Both the position numbers and the translations under genes were made by a program. From an uncultured bacterium (GTDB lineage: Bacteria > Gemmatimonadota > Gemmatimonadetes > Longimicrobiales > RSA9), in assembly GCA_937995995.1 (NCBI GenBank), contig CALKIP010000247.1:1-16967 (forward strand): a DNA stretch of 16,967 bases. The letters run 5' to 3'. Below are positions 14,631-16,967 of this stretch, piece after piece. The notes beneath the pieces were generated by a model, which ran no database searches, was not told where the DNA came from, and worked only from the letters and a program-made list of their open reading frames with translations. The stretch's first letter is position 1. Each line of letters starts with the position of its first letter.

Positions 14631-16777
14631 TCAGGTTCATCGGACACCCTCGATTCGAGCGGCTCAGCCGCTACGCCGATGGTGAACTCGAAGGCCCGGA
14701 GCGTGAGCGTGTGGCCAGCCACCTGGCTCGCTGTGAGCGCTGCCGCGACACCATCCGCTTCGTCCGAGAGCTCGGCGAGACGGCCCGCCACCTCCCGGCG
14801 CCCGAGCCGCCCGCGGATGTCGTACCGCGGTTTCTCGCACGCCGCGCCGCAGGCGAGCGCGTCATCCTCCCCACTGCCGATCCCGTGCCGATCGAGTCGG
14901 AGCGGAGGCCCGTGCTCCCCGCCGCAGCCGCGGCGGTCCTCGCCCTCTTCATCGTCGGTGCGCTCCTCGTCTCGGTGCCGCGCCTGGACGCCGACCGCAG
15001 CCGCCTCACCTATCAGCCCGAACGGCCTCAGGCCGGTGCACAAGTCGACGTCACCTACGAGAGCGGCGCCCTGCTCCGCTCCGAGTCGACCCTCGTCCTG
15101 CGTGGTCGCTACCGCTATCTCGACGGCCGCGACGAGATCCTCGAGATCGGCCGCCTGACCCCGGACATCGACGGCACCTTCCGTGGCAGCTTCGCCCTGC
15201 CCGATTCCGTCGTCTACGCCGTCTTCGCCGTCGAGGACACCGCCGCCGAGCGGGTCGACAGCAATACGCTCCGCTTCTGGGAGCTCCTCGTCCACGACCG
15301 CGGCGGCAAGCCCCTCTTCGCCGCACTGCGCGAGCGGGTGAACGATTATCTCGGTCGCAACTGGGAGCTTGCCTACCAGACCGCCATAGCGATGACGGAG
15401 CTTTATCCGGAGCGGGTGGAGAGCTGGTACACACGCTACTCGTTCGACATTGGCGCGCAGCTGCCGGAAAGCGGGGACAGCCTCCTGCAAATGCACCAGG
15501 CGCGACTCCGGGAGTTCGATACGCGTTTCCGGGCCGAAGCACCGGAGGCTGATGAGCTTTCGGCGATCGCGTTGTACGCACTCATGCTCGGCCACGCCGA
15601 GTCGGCTGAACGCTGGAAAGAGCGGTTGATCGAGCAGGCGCCGAATCACTCCGTGGCCATCCAGTTCCGCGCATCGAACCTGCTCGGCACGTATCGAAAC
15701 GAGCCGACCAGGCTGCTTGAGGAGATGGAGAAGCTCTGGTCCGACGAAGGCGCGGGAGACCGGGTCGTCGCCTCGACCGGGTTCAGGGCCGCCATGTACG
15801 GCGGGGACTCGGCTGCGGTTGTGCGGTGGGCCGACCGGTATGCACAGGCGGACCCGGAGCAGGAAGGCCAGATCGCGGCGATGATCGCGCATGATGATGC
15901 ACGTCGTCGGATTGGAATTCAGCGGCTCCAGGATAACATAGCCCGGGCAGCGGATTTCTTGCCTCGAGGCTTGGGGTCGACAGCCACCCAAGACGCGGAT
16001 ACGAGGGCGCGCAGGACTGCTGAGTTGCGGGCCATGCTCGGCGAAGCCCTCCTGTCCGCGGGTGATCTGGAGCCCGCTCTCGAGCAACTGACCAGGGCGG
16101 CTGAAGATACCTGGAATCCATCGATCTTCCACGCTGTCGCGAATGCTGCGCTGGGTGTGGGTGATACGACTCGTGCCCTTCCCTACCTGGCACGCCTGGC
16201 GGCCGATCCGACAACGGATCCCCTTACGGTCGACCGCCTGACGGAGCTAGGAGCGCGGGTAGTCGGTTTCGATGAATGGTTTCACGAGGTCGATCGCGCC
16301 TATTCGACCATGGTCGACAGGACGCTCGCGCGGTCGGTGCCCCGGAGAGTCGCCGGGGACCTGGAGCTACGTGGGCCGGATGGACGTAGCTACCGGCTCG
16401 ATTCCATACACCGCGGCAATGTCACCGTCGTTGCGTTCTGGACTTGTGCATGTGGACCGAACAGTGAAGTCGGGCCCGCTTTCAATCGGCTTGCCGAACA
16501 GCTAAACGCCTTCGGTGTGGATGTATTTGCAGTGCGAGTCCCGGCCGTCCAAGGGGCTTTGCGATCGATTTCCTCGCAAATGGACCTAAATGTCCCTGTT
16601 TACCAGGACATTGACACACGAGCGGCCGACGAGTTTGGATTCTGGGGAATGTTTCAGATCTTCATCCTCGATGAGGACAGGATGATTCGCTTTGCGTACG
16701 TTCCTATCGAGGCTGCCCTTAGGACGGCCGTTGCACTTTTGCCCCAACAGGATGGGCTGGTAGCGGTGGCGCAGTAG
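14627..16777 (+). CDS. Giant anti-sigma protein: zinc finger, membrane helix, helical repeats and TlpA-like domain
   Basis: A 716-residue protein; typical zinc anti-sigma factors have about 100-250. Residues 1-50 carry the zinc anti-sigma motif H32-x3-C36-x2-C39 (SHLARCERCRDTI), which would bind the adjacent sigma factor in the cytoplasm. One membrane helix lies at about 96-117 (PAAAAAVLALFIVGALLVSV). The remainder should be extracytoplasmic: a beta-rich segment at about 125-220, TPR-like helices at about 225-560 (GEALLSAGDLEPALEQLTRA is the clearest), and a thioredoxin/TlpA-like domain at about 575-705. Its active site reads FWTCACGPNS: Cys607 and Cys609 are present, but Asn612 stands where the second CxxC cysteine would be, and Phe676 (GMFQIFILDED) stands where the cis-Pro is expected. 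Redox activity is therefore uncertain. Third-position GC appears lower from about 15340. Confidence 0.85.
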   Translation: MIRFIGHPRFERLSRYADGELEGPERERVASHLARCERCRDTIRFVRELGETARHLPAPEPPADVVPRFLARRAAGERVILPTADPVPIESERRPVLPAAAAAVLALFIVGALLVSVPRLDADRSRLTYQPERPQAGAQVDVTYESGALLRSESTLVLRGRYRYLDGRDEILEIGRLTPDIDGTFRGSFALPDSVVYAVFAVEDTAAERVDSNTLRFWELLVHDRGGKPLFAALRERVNDYLGRNWELAYQTAIAMTELYPERVESWYTRYSFDIGAQLPESGDSLLQMHQARLREFDTRFRAEAPEADELSAIALYALMLGHAESAERWKERLIEQAPNHSVAIQFRASNLLGTYRNEPTRLLEEMEKLWSDEGAGDRVVASTGFRAAMYGGDSAAVVRWADRYAQADPEQEGQIAAMIAHDDARRRIGIQRLQDNIARAADFLPRGLGSTATQDADTRARRTAELRAMLGEALLSAGDLEPALEQLTRAAEDTWNPSIFHAVANAALGVGDTTRALPYLARLAADPTTDPLTVDRLTELGARVVGFDEWFHEVDRAYSTMVDRTLARSVPRRVAGDLELRGPDGRSYRLDSIHRGNVTVVAFWTCACGPNSEVGPAFNRLAEQLNAFGVDVFAVRVPAVQGALRSISSQMDLNVPVYQDIDTRAADEFGFWGMFQIFILDEDRMIRFAYVPIEAALRTAVALLPQQDGLVAVAQ

Positions 16778-16846
16778 CATGTCGGTTCCACGGGGGAATC
16801 GGCAAGACGGTATCTCCACGTTTGCTAACCAACATGGGAGGATACG

Positions 16847-16967
16847 ATGAAGTGGTCGATCCTACGGTCGAAGCGGCTCCTTGGCTCTCTTCTCGTAGCG
16901 GGAATGGTACTCGTTCCCGTCTCGTACTCACCTGCGAAGGGGTTTACGACCAATGAAGCGTGCGCTG
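16847..16967 (+). CDS. Small exported protein with cysteine, partial at right edge
   Basis: Forty codons are visible before the window ends. ATG 16847 has an excellent ribosome site, GGGAGG (16836-16841), with a 5-base spacer. The sequence has a basic start (MKWSILRSKR), a hydrophobic core (LLGSLLVAGMVLVPVSY) and a likely cleavage region near SYSPAKG, so it is exported. Just after it, TTNEACA brings a cysteine. No family is recognised; small exported Cys-containing peptides are common in Gemmatimonadota-like genomes to my knowledge. The 69-base gap after the anti-sigma gene shows no clear promoter or terminator, so it may belong to the same transcript, or it may be a target of the upstream sigma factor. 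Confidence 0.6.
   Translation, partial: MKWSILRSKRLLGSLLVAGMVLVPVSYSPAKGFTTNEACA

Overview
The window is GC-rich, densely coded bacterial DNA with no tRNA, rRNA, CRISPR or insertion-sequence signal. The gene set resembles Gemmatimonadota or a related phylum: many exported peptidases and hydrolases, a stand-alone carboxypeptidase-regulatory-like/plug protein, a 6-bladed beta-propeller lipoprotein, and an ECF sigma factor joined to a very large anti-sigma protein. The taxonomic call is an inference from gene content and composition only.

Layout. 1-1405 (minus) is the N-terminal part of an exported beta-propeller protein, probably a prolyl-oligopeptidase-type peptidase, running off the left edge. 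It diverges from an exported M28 zinc peptidase (1584-2777) across a 178-bp region with dyad and direct-repeat elements. A decayed epoxide-hydrolase-like pseudogene (2826-3314) and a plug-only TonB-receptor-like protein (3334-4092) follow. An NmrA-type NAD(P)-binding protein lies on the minus strand (4155-5003) and diverges from a phospholipase/carboxylesterase-type hydrolase (5372-6226). Next come an array of six short GC hairpins (6227-6358) and a propeller lipoprotein (6488-7660). This lipoprotein converges, across a long stem-loop with 18-bp repeats, on an exported N-acyl-D-amino-acid-deacylase-type amidohydrolase (7819-9441, minus). On the plus strand follow a YigZ/IMPACT protein (9683-10315) closely coupled to an M61 glycyl aminopeptidase with a PDZ domain (10320-12161), a 36-bp perfect palindrome that is probably a terminator, and a FAAH-like amidase (12447-14012). 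Last is an operon of an ECF sigma factor (14115-14630) and a 716-residue anti-sigma protein (14627-16777), then the start of a small exported protein (16847 to the edge).

How the genes fit together. Several products are exported enzymes that cut peptides or amide bonds (M28, M61, D-aminoacylase type, and probably the first protein), with a cytoplasmic-looking amidase, which suits a cell that degrades external peptides and modified amino acids. Apart from yigZ-M61 and sigma/anti-sigma, the genes look singly transcribed.

The most unusual object is the anti-sigma protein. One chain appears to join a cytoplasmic zinc anti-sigma domain, a membrane helix, a long helical repeat region and a C-terminal thioredoxin/TlpA-like domain. 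That last domain has a Cys-Ala-Cys-Gly-Pro-Asn active site instead of CxxC and no recognisable cis-proline. A small exported protein containing at least one cysteine begins 69 bases downstream. The hairpin array at 6227-6358 is the most unusual non-coding element.
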